Below are positions 17,380 to 25,660 of a stretch of 64,000 nt of DNA, piece by piece. Location: NCBI RefSeq assembly GCF_023715205.1, contig NZ_JAMBNR010000001.1, forward strand, positions 310,001 to 374,000, written 5' to 3'. Numbering within the stretch: position 1 is the stretch's first letter; each line of letters opens with the position of its first letter. The position numbers and the translations under genes were made by a program. The stretch comes from Mesobacillus maritimus (GTDB lineage: Bacteria > Bacillota > Bacilli > Bacillales > Cytobacillaceae). The notes beneath the pieces are model-generated. The model saw only the letters and a program-made list of their open reading frames with translations, did not search any database and was not told the DNA's origin.

Positions 17380-17673
17380 ATGAATATTACAATCAGCGAT
17401 GAAGCTATAACTTGGTTTCAGCAAGAATTGGATTTGAAAAAAGATGGATTTGTGCGTTTTTTTGCAAAGTACGGTGGTGCAAGTCCGGTTCAGCAAGGAT
17501 TTTCTCTGGGAATGTCTAAGGAGGAACCAGAAGGTGACATCGGCGCTAAGACATTAATCAACGGAATTACCTATTATGTTTTAGATAAAGATCTCTGGTA
17601 TTTCGATGGCCATAATTTGTCAGTCGGTTATAATGCCAATGTGGATGAGCCTGAATACAAATATACGAAATAA
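17380..17673 (+). CDS. yneR: HesB-like protein YneR
   Basis: Small (97-residue) HesB/IscA-like domain protein of unknown function, corresponding to B. subtilis YneR by position and sequence (DLWYFDGHNL, VRFFAKYGGASPVQQGFSLG). The start is the ATG at 17380 with AAGGAG upstream, and the open frame extends to 17353 without support. The product has no cysteine, so it cannot hold an Fe-S cluster in the IscA manner. A Sec-containing HesB-like gene lies only 1.5 kb away. Confidence 0.85.
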   Translation: MNITISDEAITWFQQELDLKKDGFVRFFAKYGGASPVQQGFSLGMSKEEPEGDIGAKTLINGITYYVLDKDLWYFDGHNLSVGYNANVDEPEYKYTK

Positions 17674-17676
17674 GCA

Positions 17677-17699
17677 GACGCATTTTGCGTCTGCTTTTT
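17677..17699. terminator. Intrinsic terminator between yneR and yneQ
   Basis: GCAGACGCA / TGCGTCTGC hairpin followed by seven T on the plus strand. Mainly ends yneR. Confidence 0.8.
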
Positions 17700-17703
17700 T
17701 TGA

Positions 17704-17994
17704 TTACCATATTAAATGGTCTAACCCTTCTTTCCGTAAAATTTCATCTCGTAACTCGCCGAATAAATCATAATGAGGCATTGTAGGTTTGCGGTTATCA
17801 ATCCATTCAGCTTTCAAGCCATATTTCTTGCCCCAGTTAATCAATTTTTGTGTATCGCTACAGCCGACTTTTGTGACTGTTTTGGAGTTAGGAAAACGAT
17901 CATCGAGCCAGTAATGTGTGATAAACGCGATTTCTCCTTGAGCAACTTTTTCTTTCCATGCTATTAATTCTGCTCTATTTATACCAAACGCCAC
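17704..17994 (-). CDS. yneQ: Conserved protein YneQ
   Basis: A 96-residue cytoplasmic protein of unknown function, recognised mainly by its place between yneR and yneP as in B. subtilis. Visible features are a Trp-rich C-terminal half (KYGLKAEWIDNRKP, HYDLFGELRDEIL), one cysteine and no membrane segment. The GTG start lies 4 nt after the yneP stop and its ribosome binding site (AAAGGG) is inside the yneP end, so the two are translated as one operon. Confidence 0.8.
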   Translation of the reverse strand: MAFGINRAELIAWKEKVAQGEIAFITHYWLDDRFPNSKTVTKVGCSDTQKLINWGKKYGLKAEWIDNRKPTMPHYDLFGELRDEILRKEGLDHLIW

Positions 17995-17998
17995 AATA

Positions 17999-18439
17999 TT
18001 AAGACCCTTTCGTGGTTTCAGGCTGTGCTTTCGCCTTCAAATAAGCTTCATGCCAATCGGGATAGGAGCGCTTAATCGAAATTGGACGGAAGGAATCCTT
18101 TTTAACACAAACGTGACGTGATTCTCCTGTTAATGAAAGTTCACCATCTCCATTGTAAACCTCATAGCTGTATGTAACCCTTAGACCATCATAGTCTGAA
18201 ACCCAAGTTTTTATTGTCGCTTTTTCACCATATCGAACAGGTGTTTTGTATGAAGCTTGGATATCGATTACCGGTGAGATAATCCCTTCTTTTTCCAATG
18301 CTGCGTAATTAAATCCAAGATCTTCAATGAGCTGTGTTCGACCCAGCTCCATCCAAATTAAATAGTTTGAGTGATAAACAACACCCATTTGATCTGTTTC
18401 TGCGTAGCGAACTTCAATTTCTTTTGTTGAAATATGCAT
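17999..18439 (-). CDS. yneP: Acyl-CoA thioesterase YneP (hotdog fold, YbgC/FadM family)
   Basis: A 146-residue 4-hydroxybenzoyl-CoA-type thioesterase that hydrolyses acyl-CoA. The family motif RYAETDQMGVVYHSNYLIWMEL has the catalytic Asp16 at the start of the hotdog helix. TGESRHVCVKKDSFRPI near the end is also typical. Its ATG overlaps the stop of the AAA+ ATPase gene by one base (TAATG), so the two are coupled. Physiological substrate unknown. Confidence 0.88.
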   Translation of the reverse strand: MHISTKEIEVRYAETDQMGVVYHSNYLIWMELGRTQLIEDLGFNYAALEKEGIISPVIDIQASYKTPVRYGEKATIKTWVSDYDGLRVTYSYEVYNGDGELSLTGESRHVCVKKDSFRPISIKRSYPDWHEAYLKAKAQPETTKGS

Positions 18440-20763
18440 TACGATTCCCCTTTTGTTAATTTAGTAAAGGCTTGTTTAAAATCTGTTCTATCCAGGTTAA
18501 AGGCATCTTCTGTTAGTTCTAAGGAGCCTTGGTCATCTACTAATCTAAATGCTTGGGCTTGAATAGCCTCGTTAATTAAATTGGCAGCAAGTCGTCCATT
18601 TCCACCGATTCGTTCCTTTTCAAGGTTATCAGTAATAAAAGCTTTAGCCTCATTCGTAAGCTTATACTGATAATTTGCTGCGTAGTTTTCCATAATCGCT
18701 AGCAATTCTTTCTCAGTGTAATCAGGAAAATGGAAGAACTTTTTAAAACGAGAACGTAGACCAGGGTTAATTTCTAACAAATCATTCATTTCTTGTGGAT
18801 ACCCTGCAAGAATGACAACCAGGTTTTCGTTATGACGTGTCATTTCATCTACGAGGGTATCAATTACTTCTTTCCCAAAGTCCCCATTTCCCTGGCTAAG
18901 CAATGAATAGGCCTCATCGATAAACAACACACCACCTAACGCTTCACGAATTTTCTTTTTCGTTTTAATGGCGGTCTGACCAACATAACCTGCTACAAAA
19001 TCTGCGCGGCTTCCTATGATTAAATGGCCACGTTTTAAGATCCCACACTCCTTAAGAAGCTCGGCATATATTTTCGCTACAGTTGTTTTTCCTGTTCCCG
19101 GGTTCCCTGTGAAAACCGAATGAAGTTGGATTGGAACTGTTTGGAAACCTTGATCTCTTCTCAATTTTTGCATTTTCACAAATGAAATCAAGGATTGAAC
19201 TTCTTCTTTCACATTATTAAGTCCAATCAAGCCATTTAATTGTTCCATCGCATTTTCTTGAGGCTTTTCTTCCTCAAGCGTAAAATCTTCTTTTTCTAGT
19301 AACGAGTAGTTAAAGAGATCCAATTCCAGCTCTGTTTGGGAGCCTTTTGTAAAAATGGCATCCTGGACAATATTACGCACAGTCCGAGCATTTCCAAATG
19401 TATCGTCCACGCGTTCACGTTCGATACGATTTAAGAGCTCAATTTTGGCCCCTTCTGTTAAAACATAGTCATTATCTTCTGCCGCTTTCTCCCCTATTTT
19501 TAATAATTCTTCATCATTATAATCCGGAAGGTGAATCAAATTTGAATTAGGGAACCGACTTCTAAGACCTGGGTTTGCATCAATGAATTGGCGCATCTCT
19601 TCAGGATAGCCGGCTAAAATGACCGCAAATTTATCACCATATTCTTTGCCAGTCATTAGTGAAACCAATGTATCAATGGCTGTCTGTCCATAATCATTTC
19701 CAGTTTGGCCTTCACGTTTTAAGCTATACGCTTCATCGATGAACAGTACGCCGCCCAATGCTTTTTCAACCATTTTCCGGACATTTTCCTCCGTTTGACC
19801 TACATAAGCACCAACCAACTGTGATCGATCCGCTTCAACGACTTCTGCTCTTGGAAGCACTCCAAGCTGATTATAGATTTTCGCTAATAGTCGAGCAATG
19901 GTCGTTTTACCCGTACCTGGGTTACCAGTCAAAATCATATTCAGACTCATGGCATCTTTAATTTGGAAACCTAATTCTTTTCGGTTTTTTTGATACTTAA
20001 GAAAATGATAAAAGCGATTGACGCGTTCTTTTACAGAATCAAGCCCAATAAGGTTGTTTAATTCTTTAAGAGGATCCTCTTCTGTTTCCTCCTGTTTTTC
20101 GTAGGAGGAAAAAGCTTTTTCCCATGATTCCTTTACATCTAATAGTCGTTTTAATCGAAGCTTCATTTCTTCATAATGAACTGAGGTATGAAATACACCT
20201 GTAATCGATTGCTCGTATTCTTCTGTTGCTTTCAGCAGCGCAGATGTTTCTTTTACTGCTTCTTCTAATAAATGGGATAATAATTCAAATCTCTGGTGAT
20301 CTTCTCCAGAGCTTTTTAATTGCTCAAGTTGCTCAAGTGTTTGTTCAGTTTCATCAAGAAAGTCTCGGCAAACCAAAATAAACTGTTCTGCTGTTTTTCT
20401 TTTGGCTGCTCGATTATCGGTCTCCCGTAATGGGGGAAAGTTAAGGCTATTAAAGGTTCCTTCGAAGCCTTTCCACTTTGAGGAAGCAATATACTGTTTG
20501 GCTTTTAGGTTACCTGGGTTGATGGTTAATACTTTCTCCATCCAATTCAAGGCAACTATGTCATTTCCTCTTTGCTTTGATCTCGACAATGCTGCTATTG
20601 CAAGCAGTTCAGCTTTTTCTTCGGATTGACTGCCTTCTGATAAGTTTTTTATGTAGGTTAGAAGTTCACCCTCATTTTGAATATACCCACGTTCAGCAAA
20701 CTCTTGTTCCCATTTCAGAAATTGCCTACTTTGTTCATTTTGTGTTCTTCTTTGTTGACTCAT
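18439..20763 (-). CDS. Tandem CbxX/SpoVK-type AAA+ ATPase
   Basis: A protein of about 774 residues with two complete CbxX/CfqX-type AAA+ modules, each similar to the single module of SpoVK. The N-terminal 230 residues are helical, with a repeat-like NWMEKVLTINPGN segment. Module 1 has Walker A GNPGTGKT at about 280-287 and LFIDEAYSL. Module 2 has Walker A at about 553-560 and a second LFIDEAYSL. Both have AGYPEEM/QEM and PGLRSRF arginine-finger regions. I prefer the ATG at 20763 (GAAGTG upstream) over the frame opening at 20772. It is coupled to yneP. A sporulation role is possible by analogy with SpoVK and by the nearby tlp and sspN, but that is inference. Confidence 0.85.
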   Translation of the reverse strand: MSQQRRTQNEQSRQFLKWEQEFAERGYIQNEGELLTYIKNLSEGSQSEEKAELLAIAALSRSKQRGNDIVALNWMEKVLTINPGNLKAKQYIASSKWKGFEGTFNSLNFPPLRETDNRAAKRKTAEQFILVCRDFLDETEQTLEQLEQLKSSGEDHQRFELLSHLLEEAVKETSALLKATEEYEQSITGVFHTSVHYEEMKLRLKRLLDVKESWEKAFSSYEKQEETEEDPLKELNNLIGLDSVKERVNRFYHFLKYQKNRKELGFQIKDAMSLNMILTGNPGTGKTTIARLLAKIYNQLGVLPRAEVVEADRSQLVGAYVGQTEENVRKMVEKALGGVLFIDEAYSLKREGQTGNDYGQTAIDTLVSLMTGKEYGDKFAVILAGYPEEMRQFIDANPGLRSRFPNSNLIHLPDYNDEELLKIGEKAAEDNDYVLTEGAKIELLNRIERERVDDTFGNARTVRNIVQDAIFTKGSQTELELDLFNYSLLEKEDFTLEEEKPQENAMEQLNGLIGLNNVKEEVQSLISFVKMQKLRRDQGFQTVPIQLHSVFTGNPGTGKTTVAKIYAELLKECGILKRGHLIIGSRADFVAGYVGQTAIKTKKKIREALGGVLFIDEAYSLLSQGNGDFGKEVIDTLVDEMTRHNENLVVILAGYPQEMNDLLEINPGLRSRFKKFFHFPDYTEKELLAIMENYAANYQYKLTNEAKAFITDNLEKERIGGNGRLAANLINEAIQAQAFRLVDDQGSLELTEDAFNLDRTDFKQAFTKLTKGES

Positions 20764-20830
20764 ATCCATCACTTCTTTTTAATTAGGTTTAAGTCGTATA
20801 TTATCATATTTTCACTGTAAATAGGTAAAG

Positions 20831-20853
20831 ACCTGCCCAAAAATAGGCAGGTC
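20831..20853 (-). terminator. Terminator-like hairpin after tlp
   Basis: GACCTGCC / GGCAGGTC perfect stem with only a short T tract on the minus strand. It lies between tlp and the AAA+ gene. Confidence 0.5.
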
Positions 20854-20870
20854 TATGGTCGCTTTCTTCC

Positions 20871-21098
20871 TTAATGATTATTTCGGGCGTTAGCCTCATC
20901 TCTAATTTCAGAACGAAACCCGTCGATGGAATGACGGCGGCGCTCATTTTTCGCTTCGATATTTGCACGATCTTCAGCGGAGGAAAATTCCATTGCTTTT
21001 TCTGCTTCTTCCATGTTCTCGATGGTATGATGAATCATCGATTGTAATTTTTCAACGTTATCGCTACGATCATCTGGATTCGGTTTGTTATAAGCCAT
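20871..21098 (-). CDS. tlp: Small acid-soluble spore protein Tlp
   Basis: A 75-residue spore protein of the Tlp (thioredoxin-like, by name only) family, made in the forespore. Diagnostic sequence: AYNKPNPDDRSDNVEKLQ at the N-terminus, and an acidic/basic helical remainder ending NERRRHSIDGFRSEI. The GGGGG ribosome binding site is directly upstream. It lies next to sspN, as in B. subtilis, where sspN-tlp form an operon. Here a bidirectional terminator separates them. Confidence 0.92.
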   Translation of the reverse strand: MAYNKPNPDDRSDNVEKLQSMIHHTIENMEEAEKAMEFSSAEDRANIEAKNERRRHSIDGFRSEIRDEANARNNH

Positions 21099-21248
21099 TC
21101 GTAACTACCCCCTTTTTGCGACCGATTTTAGTTTGTGTTCACATCGTCTAAATTATAAAGGAAAAGAGTGTTAATATTTCTTGTGTGTGGTTATATGAAA
21201 CCCCATAGGAATAATACCAATTCATACTCATGAAGAATAGGTAAAAAA

Positions 21249-21273
21249 AAACCCGTCTGAAATTGACGGGTTT
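21249..21273 (-). terminator. Intrinsic terminator after sspN
   Basis: AACCCGTC / GACGGGTT hairpin with a long T run on the minus strand and six T on the plus strand. Confidence 0.8.
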
Positions 21274-21280
21274 TTTACAA

Positions 21281-21424
21281 TTATTCACCTTTTGTCTGAA
21301 TAACTTGTGCATGCTCACCTGATGTATCTTGCATTTTCTTTCCTTTATTTCCACCAGCTGCTCTTGGCTGGGTTCCTAGATGGCTTGGCACAAAATATTT
21401 ACTTTTACGTTTTGGATTTCCCAT
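21281..21424 (-). CDS. sspN: Small acid-soluble spore protein N
   Basis: A 47-residue minor spore protein, too short for most gene callers. My translation starts [17 protein letters not shown] and ends [17 protein letters not shown]. It matches the B. subtilis SspN pattern (YVPSHLGTKP, NKGEKM, IMQTKGE). GAGGGGAT precedes the ATG at 21424. It forms part of the spore-protein group sspN-tlp. Confidence 0.92.
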   Translation of the reverse strand: MGNPKRKSKYFVPSHLGTQPRAAGGNKGKKMQDTSGEHAQVIQTKGE

Positions 21425-21493
21425 GACTATCCCCTCCTCTACCATTCAGTGTTTCCTGTGAAGAGAAGATTCATTAATGGAAAAAGAATGCTA

Positions 21494-21625
21494 TTATTCT
21501 GCTTTGCTTAAACGCTTTTGCTCAAGCTTTGCTTCAAGTCTTTCCATAGCTTCACGGTCGTTTAGGATTTGGCGTTTATTTTCTAGAACAAGTTCTTCAA
21601 AAGAACGTTTTCTTGGTTTTCTCAA
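21494..21625 (-). CDS. FbpB-family small basic protein
   Basis: A 43-residue protein starting at a TTG (21625) with AAGGAAGG 8 nt upstream. It reads (M)RKPRKRSFEELVLENK... and ends KLEQKRLSKAE. The RKPRKxSFEELVxxNK opening and highly basic/helical character fit the FbpB (Fur-regulated basic protein) family. Those proteins act with the iron-sparing sRNA FsrA in B. subtilis. I see no convincing Fur box upstream, so iron control is unproven and other small basic spore proteins remain an alternative. Confidence 0.7.
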   Translation of the reverse strand: MRKPRKRSFEELVLENKRQILNDREAMERLEAKLEQKRLSKAE

Positions 21626-21787
21626 TGTATTCACCTTCCTTTGTCACCATTGTAACAGTTATTATGCCCAGAAACGATTTCAATTATTACAACTTTTTGA
21701 AAATTTAATCCTTTTTTTATTCCCATCTATTTTTATGTCTAAACCTAATACAAAGTGCTTTGACCTAAATTCCTTTTAGCATAAAAA

Positions 21788-21813
21788 AACTTTCAGGAAA
21801 TTTTCCTAAAAGT
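21788..21813 (-). terminator. Intrinsic terminator after yneN-like gene
   Basis: ACTTT-AGGAAA / TTTCCT-AAAGT hairpin followed by seven T on the minus strand. Confidence 0.75.
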
Positions 21814-21814
21814 C

Positions 21815-22339
21815 TCAAGTTGCAATAAACGCTTCCATTTGTTCTAAGGTCATTGCACCAATCTGTTTTTTTATTATCGTACCATTCTCATCAAGTAAAA
21901 AAGTGGTTGGTACGGACAAAATCGAATAGCTTTCATTAACTTTTCCCGTTTGATCTAGCAGAATGGGAAAGGTTAGATTATGTTCTTTGACGAATTTGGA
22001 AACATCATTTTCTGGATCGATATTGATTGCGAGTATCTCGATATGACCATTTAAACGTTCGTACAAATCTTGCAAGGCTGGCATTTCTGCTTTACAAGGA
22101 GGACACCAAGTTGCCCAAAAGTTGAGAATTACTTTTTTACCCTGGTAATCAGCCAAATTCACTTTTTTTCCTTCAGGCGTCGTTAAAGTAAAATTAGGTG
22201 CTTTTATTGAAACATCCGTGATTGCTGTACTTTCGCTCTGAACCGAATCGGTATTTTGTTGACCCTTCCCGATTGCCTGGACAACTGCAACACTGAAAAC
22301 TAAGAAAAATAGGGTAACTAACACCCCTTTTTTTATCAT
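21815..22339 (-). CDS. yneN: Membrane-anchored thiol-disulfide oxidoreductase (ResA/TlpA type, YneN)
   Basis: Extracytoplasmic thioredoxin-fold reductant. The 174-residue protein has an uncleaved N-terminal anchor (about 5-22), then an AhpC/TSA-Redoxin domain with the active site ATWCPPCKAEMP (Cys79, Cys82), AINIDPEND and the cis-Pro loop YSILSVPTTFL. Position next to sspN and citB matches B. subtilis yneN. Partner proteins could include cytochrome c or spore-cortex enzymes, as with ResA and StoA, but nothing nearby decides this. Confidence 0.85.
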   Translation of the reverse strand: MIKKGVLVTLFFLVFSVAVVQAIGKGQQNTDSVQSESTAITDVSIKAPNFTLTTPEGKKVNLADYQGKKVILNFWATWCPPCKAEMPALQDLYERLNGHIEILAINIDPENDVSKFVKEHNLTFPILLDQTGKVNESYSILSVPTTFLLDENGTIIKKQIGAMTLEQMEAFIAT

Positions 22340-22491
22340 TATTTATACACCTCTTTAGTCATTACTGATATAGATAGCTTTCCCCAAAAAAGAGGAAAAA
22401 TTAGGTGTGTATGAATGAACAAGGGCAGAATTATCCTGGATACGAATTAAAAGTTTAATTTCAATATGCCATATATTTACTATAATTTTAT

Positions 22492-23361
22492 TTAATTTCC
22501 TAAAACTTTCTTAACAATTTCCATAAAATTTTTGGCAGGCGTTGAAATGAAATGATGTTCTAACCAAATAATGCCAAGAGATGAAAACAAATCGGCATCA
22601 CGGATGATTGTTGGAAATAAGTGGAGACCTCCATAAACTTTAAGTACCGACTCAGGAACGATTGTGGCTCCCATTCCAGCTCGTACCATTTCCATAAGAA
22701 CATGCATATCCGAACACTCAGCAATTATTTTAGGTTGAAGTTGCTGTTTTGAGAAAGCATTCAAAATGGTATTATAGCTCCCTAATCCTTCTGTACTTGG
22801 GATGATTAAAGGAAATTCTGTAATCTCTTTAAGTGATATGCTCTCAATGGATTTTGTATATACGAAAACAAAAGGGTCATTAAGTAAATGATGATATGCT
22901 AGACCTTGGTGTTCAAGGGGAAGACGAACAAAAGCCATTTCTATCGACCTTGATTTCACCATATCAGTTAAATAAAAGGAATCATTTTGTACGACTTTTA
23001 GGGAAACATGTGGGTATTTTTGGTGATACTTTTGTAACATATCGGAAAAGAAGGGAACTGAAAGAGTATTAAGCCCAACCGATAGTGTACCTTTTCTGCC
23101 TTCCTCTGTTTCTTGAAGTTCATTTTTCACTTCTTCTAAATTATTTACTAGCTGAAGTGCATGGCGATAAAGGACTTCCCCTTTATCCGTTAAGGCCATA
23201 CTTTTGCCATTTCTCTCGACTAGTTTTACCCCTAACTCTTCCTCAAGCTGTTTTAATTGCATGCTAAGCGGTGGCTGTGACATATGAAGTCGGTTCGCGG
23301 CGGCAGTGATATTCTTTTCCTCGGCTATCGCAATAAAATATCGTAATTGTCTAAAATCCAT
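22492..23361 (-). CDS. LysR family transcriptional regulator
   Basis: A 289-residue LTTR. The winged-helix domain is at residues 1-60 (MDFRQLRYFIAIAEEKNITAAA, SQPPLSMQLKQLEEELG), followed by the periplasmic-binding-like effector domain. I start at the ATG at 23361 (GGAAGG upstream), not the longer frame to 23391. It is divergent from the purine permease gene, with 130 nt between. LTTRs usually control the divergent neighbour, so regulation of that permease is likely but inferred. Confidence 0.88.
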   Translation of the reverse strand: MDFRQLRYFIAIAEEKNITAAANRLHMSQPPLSMQLKQLEEELGVKLVERNGKSMALTDKGEVLYRHALQLVNNLEEVKNELQETEEGRKGTLSVGLNTLSVPFFSDMLQKYHQKYPHVSLKVVQNDSFYLTDMVKSRSIEMAFVRLPLEHQGLAYHHLLNDPFVFVYTKSIESISLKEITEFPLIIPSTEGLGSYNTILNAFSKQQLQPKIIAECSDMHVLMEMVRAGMGATIVPESVLKVYGGLHLFPTIIRDADLFSSLGIIWLEHHFISTPAKNFMEIVKKVLGN

Positions 23362-23492
23362 ATTTGGTGTCCTTCCTTTTGTTATATGCAAAATGTATGA
23401 TTTGTATTTGAATTATATATTTTTCATATACCACTGTCTATGATACGATTACTATCGTTTGAATCCCGTAGATAGAGAGAAAGGTGATTAAA

Positions 23493-24779
23493 TTGGAACG
23501 TTTATTTAAATTATCACAATATGGTACGACATTCGGGAAGGAATTGTCAGCCGGATTTATATCCTATATCACAGTCGTATATATCATTATTGTGAACAGT
23601 ACAATTTTAGCTGTAGCTGGTATTCCATTAGAAGCAGGGATTATTGCAACCATCTTGACTAGCTTCTTTGGGTGTTTAGTGATTGGACTTTGGAGTAATA
23701 CACCTATGTTACTCATACCTGGGATGGGTTTGAATGCGATGTTCACCTATACGATTGTACAATCGGGAGGGTTTACATGGCAGGAAGCACTTGCGGTTGT
23801 TTTTGTAGCGGGGATTATTTTTGTCATAATTGCGTTTACCCCATTGGCAAAAATAATCACTTCCTCAATTCCTGATTCCTTAAAAGAAGCTATTTCAGTG
23901 GGAATTGGGATTCTGTTAATTCTCATTGGTTTTGATAATGCTGGAATTATAACAAACTCAGAACATACATTATTGGCAATTGGAGATCTTAGTAGTCCTT
24001 CTGTTATTGTTACATTTATCGGCTTAATCATTACGATCTTCCTTTTCATTAAAAATGTACCTGGTAACTTATTATTAAGCATTTTCATTACGTCCGCACT
24101 TGCTCTTCTATTTGGCGGAGCTAAAGTGGAGAAATTAACTTTCTCAACTCCGTCATTTACAGAGTACTTTTCAGTATTTGGTCAAATGTCTTGGGGGCAA
24201 GTTGGAAATTTTATCTTCTGGTTAACATCAATCTCTCTGGCAATGGTGCTTGTATTTGAAAACATTGGATTGATACACGGTCATACTAAAATGTTGAAAC
24301 GACCGGAAAGCAGCAAAAAGTCACTTCAAGCAACAGCTGTTTCCGTCTTATCATCAGGTGTATTTGGTACAAGTCCAACAGTTGCTTCGGTCGAAAGTGC
24401 TGCAGGAATTACTGCGGGGGGACGAACAGGATTAACAAGTGTTATTACCGGTTTCTTGTTCCTCGCTTCCATCTTGTTTATACCAGTAATAAAAATGGTT
24501 CCTTCAAGTGCAGTTTCTCCAGTACTAATATTAATTGGAATCTTAATGCTACAAAATATTGTGCATATCTCAATGGATGATTTAACAGAGAGCTTCCCGG
24601 CTCTATTGATTATCGTGTTAATACCTTTAACCTATAGCATCGCTGATGGAATGGCGATTGGGTTTATCATCTATCCATTAATGAAGTTATTGATGGGACA
24701 GGGAAAAGAAATTCATCCCGCTCTTTATATGATAGCCTTGTTATTTATCAGTAACTTTATTATTCAGTATGCCTTCTAA
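23493..24779 (+). CDS. AzgA-type (NCS2-like) purine permease
   Basis: Polytopic carrier for guanine/hypoxanthine/adenine-type bases. The product of about 428 residues has 12 or more hydrophobic segments. AzgA/PbuG motifs are GMGLNAMFTYTIV and FGTSPTVASVESAAGITAGGRTGL. It is most similar in pattern to B. subtilis PbuG/PbuO. I favour the TTG at 23493 because AAAGGTGAT precedes it at good spacing. A GTG at 23484 would overlap that signal. It is divergent from a LysR gene. No purine riboswitch is visible upstream, unlike pbuG. Exact substrate unknown. Confidence 0.87.
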   Translation: MERLFKLSQYGTTFGKELSAGFISYITVVYIIIVNSTILAVAGIPLEAGIIATILTSFFGCLVIGLWSNTPMLLIPGMGLNAMFTYTIVQSGGFTWQEALAVVFVAGIIFVIIAFTPLAKIITSSIPDSLKEAISVGIGILLILIGFDNAGIITNSEHTLLAIGDLSSPSVIVTFIGLIITIFLFIKNVPGNLLLSIFITSALALLFGGAKVEKLTFSTPSFTEYFSVFGQMSWGQVGNFIFWLTSISLAMVLVFENIGLIHGHTKMLKRPESSKKSLQATAVSVLSSGVFGTSPTVASVESAAGITAGGRTGLTSVITGFLFLASILFIPVIKMVPSSAVSPVLILIGILMLQNIVHISMDDLTESFPALLIIVLIPLTYSIADGMAIGFIIYPLMKLLMGQGKEIHPALYMIALLFISNFIIQYAF

Positions 24780-24864
24780 AAGAAATGTATTTTGGATTTT
24801 ATTCTAGGCATTTTATACCGTTCACTTTTACAAAACTTCCTTTGTTTCATATTCCTTAAAAAGA

Positions 24865-24898
24865 GAGCAAAAGAGCCATGTTCCTGGCTCTTTTGCTC
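24865..24898. terminator. Bidirectional intrinsic terminator
   Basis: GAGCAAAAGAGCC / GGCTCTTTTGCTC perfect 13-bp stem, A-rich on the left and ATTTTT on the right. It separates the convergent purine permease gene and the hypothetical gene at 24917. Confidence 0.85.
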
Positions 24899-24916
24899 AT
24901 TTTTCTATGATAATCT

Positions 24917-25486
24917 CTATTTAGGCTTTTCAATGACAATTGTGACTGCTTTAGAGCTTGTCCCTCTCTCGGCGCCTACATATGTTTTATATAGTTCTTG
25001 TTGTGCTACTAGCACTTGAGGAATCGTTGATACCCCATTCATCATTAATCTTCGCGCTAATTCATTCATCGGTTCTGTTTTATTATACGAATCGTGTGCG
25101 TAGTATAGGCTTTCATCTGTTTTAGGATAATGAGATTCTAATTCTTGGGAGGGTGAAATGATGTGATATTGAATCCCATCTTGCTCAGTTACTCCTCCAA
25201 TGACCGCCTCCAAACTAACACATTGTGGATTAGCTTGTTGCCACCGTTGATGAAGATATAAGGCCATTTCACGTAGGTTAACTCGGTTATTAGCTAGCGT
25301 TTGCACAAGCTGAAGGCTTTCTTGATAGAATTCTTCTTCCCCAGTAAAAATGAAAAAGATATCCGGAGTTAATTCATAATAATACGTTCGTTCCGAGCGG
25401 GCTTGATGTTCATAACCTCCGTATTCCTGACGATCAATTACGATGGAAAGAAAATTTTCTCTTGCAACAATTGAAAAAAGACTCAT
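24917..25486 (-). CDS. Conserved hypothetical protein
   Basis: A 189-residue soluble protein with no family I can name. It begins MSLFSIVARENFLSIVIDRQ and includes FFIFTGEEEFYQESLQLVQ, and a C-terminal part with SLYYAHDSYN and VGAERGTSSKAVTIVIEKP. The beta-strand-rich opening followed by FTGEEE faintly recalls Ntn-hydrolase (HslV/proteasome-like) folds, but there is no catalytic N-terminal Thr/Ser after Met processing beyond Ser2. It has no signal or membrane segment and stands alone between two terminators, upstream in reading direction of the permease. Confidence 0.7.
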   Translation of the reverse strand: MSLFSIVARENFLSIVIDRQEYGGYEHQARSERTYYYELTPDIFFIFTGEEEFYQESLQLVQTLANNRVNLREMALYLHQRWQQANPQCVSLEAVIGGVTEQDGIQYHIISPSQELESHYPKTDESLYYAHDSYNKTEPMNELARRLMMNGVSTIPQVLVAQQELYKTYVGAERGTSSKAVTIVIEKPK

Positions 25487-25619
25487 CTATCTTCTCCCCC
25501 TTCAACAATACCTAATTTAACAATAAAAAGTTATCAAAAGGATTTCAATAGAATACTAAATAAAGTTATGAGAAATTAATGACAATTTTAAAAATACTTA
25601 TATTGTCTAATGTAAAAAA

Positions 25620-25645
25620 CCCGTTTATACAAATGCATAAACGGG
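25620..25645 (-). terminator. Intrinsic terminator after aconitase gene
   Basis: CCCGTTTAT / ATAAACGGG hairpin with T runs on both strands. Confidence 0.85.
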
Positions 25646-25660
25646 CTTTTTTGAAAGATA

